From positions 62,001 to 126,000 of the forward strand of contig JADKJR010000013.1 in the NCBI GenBank assembly GCA_016720925.1: a stretch of 64,000 nucleotides of DNA. Direction: 5' to 3'. Made by a program: the position numbers and the translations under genes. Shown piece by piece: positions 62,690-64,000 of this stretch (positions are counted from its first letter, which is position 1; each line of letters opens with the position of its first letter). The notes under the pieces were generated by a model, which saw nothing but the letters and a program-made list of their open reading frames with translations, was not told the DNA's origin and did not search any database. The DNA comes from Betaproteobacteria bacterium. GTDB lineage: Bacteria; Pseudomonadota; Gammaproteobacteria; Burkholderiales; Usitatibacteraceae.

Positions 62690-64000
62690 ATGGTCACACA
62701 ATCCATCGACAATGTAATTTCGATTGCGGACGCTCGCGGGACCGCCAATTTTGGTGCGCGTCGCCGAACGGTAAAGCCCGAATCTGTTGGTGTCCTCAAT
62801 GACTGCCGCGACATGGCATTGAAGCGGATCATCGAGTTGCTCGCTAGCACCTTTGACAAGATCGAAGACGAACTCTTTACGATGGCCGAAAAGGCAGGGG
62901 ACCGCGATGCCCAAAACATGTATCTCGATGCCCGCACACAATCGCGAGAAAAACGTAACGCAATTGAAGTCGCCTTCAAGAAACAGTTCCTCAGTTTTTT
63001 TGAAAGAAAAGTTACTGGCGAGGACGATCCCGGAAGAGCGCCGAGCGTCGACTACGGCTCGATGGAGCTATCACTGCTTGAAGACAATGATCTGGAACAA
63101 AAACTCGCCGTAAGGGACATCGCCAATCGCATGACGGACACATGTGATGACGAATTGCGAACGCTCTCGCAACGCATGGGCTTCCTCTTGTCCGAGCCCG
63201 AGCTCAAGGACGACGCCAACCCGATTGCGCCCGACACCATCATCAAGGCACTAAAAGTGGCGTGTGACCAGATGACCAGCGGCTACCAAACCAAACTCAC
63301 GGTCATGCGAATGGTCGAGCAACACATGGCGAAAGACATGCTTTCGCTCTATCACGATATCAACAGTCACCTTGTTGCTCGCAAGATTCTTCCGCAGATT
63401 CGTCCGATGTATCGAAAGGCGCCGAACAGCGCGCCTCAAAGGGCAGCATCCGGCGCGCCGGCCACACCGCCTTCGCCATTGTCTGGTGGCGACGCCGGTG
63501 TCGCTTCGGGCAATTTTTCCAATCCGGCGACGGATATTCTTGCGACGCTTCAACAACTGCTCGCTGGCGGAGCCATGTTTGAGGCAGCAACGGGCACGGC
63601 CAACAGGTCGCCGCAGGCCAATGGCGTTACGACGGGCAGCTTTGCGCCCGCCCCCGTGGTTGGCAACGCAGATCCCGTTTCAAACGCGGCGGTTTCAGAG
63701 GTGATGCGCCGCATTGCCGATGGCAAGACCTCGCTTGGCAATGCCGGTCTGGTATCGGTATTGACGCAAATGCAGCAACAGGTCATGTCGGCTGCCGCCG
63801 GCTTGAACGCCTCGGCGGCACTCAGAAATTTCATCCCGGGGGAGACGCCCGCCGCGACATTGAACATGCTTCGCGATATCAAGACGCCAAGCATGGTGGA
63901 AAACAGTTCGCCAATCGACGTGATGACTATCGACATTGTCGCGATGTTGTTCGACTATGTTTTTGACGACAAGGCAATCCCCGAAGCCGTCAAGGGCCTG
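62690..64000 (+). CDS. DUF1631 family protein, 3' truncated by the window
   Basis: The visible 437 codons start at ATG 62690 (GGAGAAGG upstream at 62680-62687); ATG 62678 is in frame and possible. Helix-rich N-terminal ISIADARG and KRIIELLASTFDKIEDELFTMAEKA, then QMTSGYQTKLTVMRMVEQHM, an Ala/Pro/Gly low-complexity stretch (about 240-270) and IDIVAMLFDYVFDDKAIPEAVKGL match the DUF1631 family, sometimes misannotated as thymidine phosphorylase. The function is unknown. The c-di-GMP riboswitch in its leader links it to c-di-GMP control. The end lies beyond the window. Confidence 0.8.
   Translation, partial: MVTQSIDNVISIADARGTANFGARRRTVKPESVGVLNDCRDMALKRIIELLASTFDKIEDELFTMAEKAGDRDAQNMYLDARTQSREKRNAIEVAFKKQFLSFFERKVTGEDDPGRAPSVDYGSMELSLLEDNDLEQKLAVRDIANRMTDTCDDELRTLSQRMGFLLSEPELKDDANPIAPDTIIKALKVACDQMTSGYQTKLTVMRMVEQHMAKDMLSLYHDINSHLVARKILPQIRPMYRKAPNSAPQRAASGAPATPPSPLSGGDAGVASGNFSNPATDILATLQQLLAGGAMFEAATGTANRSPQANGVTTGSFAPAPVVGNADPVSNAAVSEVMRRIADGKTSLGNAGLVSVLTQMQQQVMSAAAGLNASAALRNFIPGETPAATLNMLRDIKTPSMVENSSPIDVMTIDIVAMLFDYVFDDKAIPEAVKGL

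Noticed and set aside
62433..62717. 94-codon frame between the riboswitch and DUF1631 start
   Set aside because: Composition is not protein-like, it has no homology I recognise, and it overlaps the DUF1631 start; a leader peptide cannot be ruled out.
62462..62979. Leftward frames of 159 and 115 codons opposite the DUF1631 gene
   Set aside because: They overlap the riboswitch leader and the DUF1631 coding region and have no recognisable features.

Overview
The window looks like chromosomal DNA from a GC-rich betaproteobacterium. I cannot name the genus. The assignment rests on gene content and order: the leftward block hemE, priA, argS, SPOR protein, DsbA; gltB-gltD; an AcrB-type RND pump; a WbpM/WecA-type glycan pair; and a PfkB kinase next to a glycine-zipper lipoprotein. 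Most of the window is housekeeping and envelope functions. There is no phage, transposase, CRISPR array or rRNA.

Layout. 1-1.7 kb: a frameshifted DUF4010 membrane gene and an Asp/Glu racemase. 2.0-7.7 kb: six co-directional genes forming a periplasmic sulfur/electron-transfer module (octaheme tetrathionate-reductase-like cytochrome, cytochrome b, monoheme cytochrome c, YeeE/YedE transporter, triple rhodanese, exported DsrE-like protein). 8.8-14.2 kb: a coupled signalling operon (REC-HD-GYP, FIST sensor, hybrid histidine kinase). 14.5-16.7 kb: orphan ParA, a DUF1801 protein and small exported or membrane proteins. 16.7-19.9 kb: a MacB-like ABC export operon with a perfect FNR-type palindrome upstream. 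20-24 kb: a secreted cyclophilin with tandem C-terminal repeats, a lipoprotein serine hydrolase, DUF924 and VOC proteins. 24.3-32.7 kb: two paralogous double cyclic-nucleotide-binding proteins flanking an amino-acid-binding protein and an RND pump, followed by a leucine-rich-repeat protein. 32.8-38.3 kb: a methyltransferase and a fatty-acid beta-oxidation block. 38.4-51.6 kb: leftward dsbA, SPOR, argS, priA, hemE, gltD, gltB. 52-54.9 kb: two related lipoproteins, the second broken by three frameshifts. 55-57.9 kb: WecA-like and WbpM-like glycan genes. 58-62.2 kb: tRNA-Arg(CCG), a heme-less cytochrome-c5-like stub, ApaH-like, PlsC-like, glycine-zipper and PfkB genes. 62.3 kb to the end: a class I cyclic-di-GMP riboswitch ahead of a DUF1631 gene that runs off the window.

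How they work together. The 2-7.7 kb cluster could import or handle thiosulfate/tetrathionate-type sulfur and pass electrons between the quinone pool and periplasmic cytochromes. The HD-GYP protein and the GEMM riboswitch suggest c-di-GMP is used here both as a substrate and as a regulatory ligand. The two double-CNB proteins suggest cyclic-nucleotide sensing without an attached DNA-binding domain.

Most unusual: the sulfur module as a unit, the riboswitch/DUF1631 pairing, a dispersed REP-like repeat (five copies, one supplying the end of hemE), an AT-rich DnaA-box cluster between priA and hemE, and several loci with single-base frameshifts, which may be real decay or assembly error.
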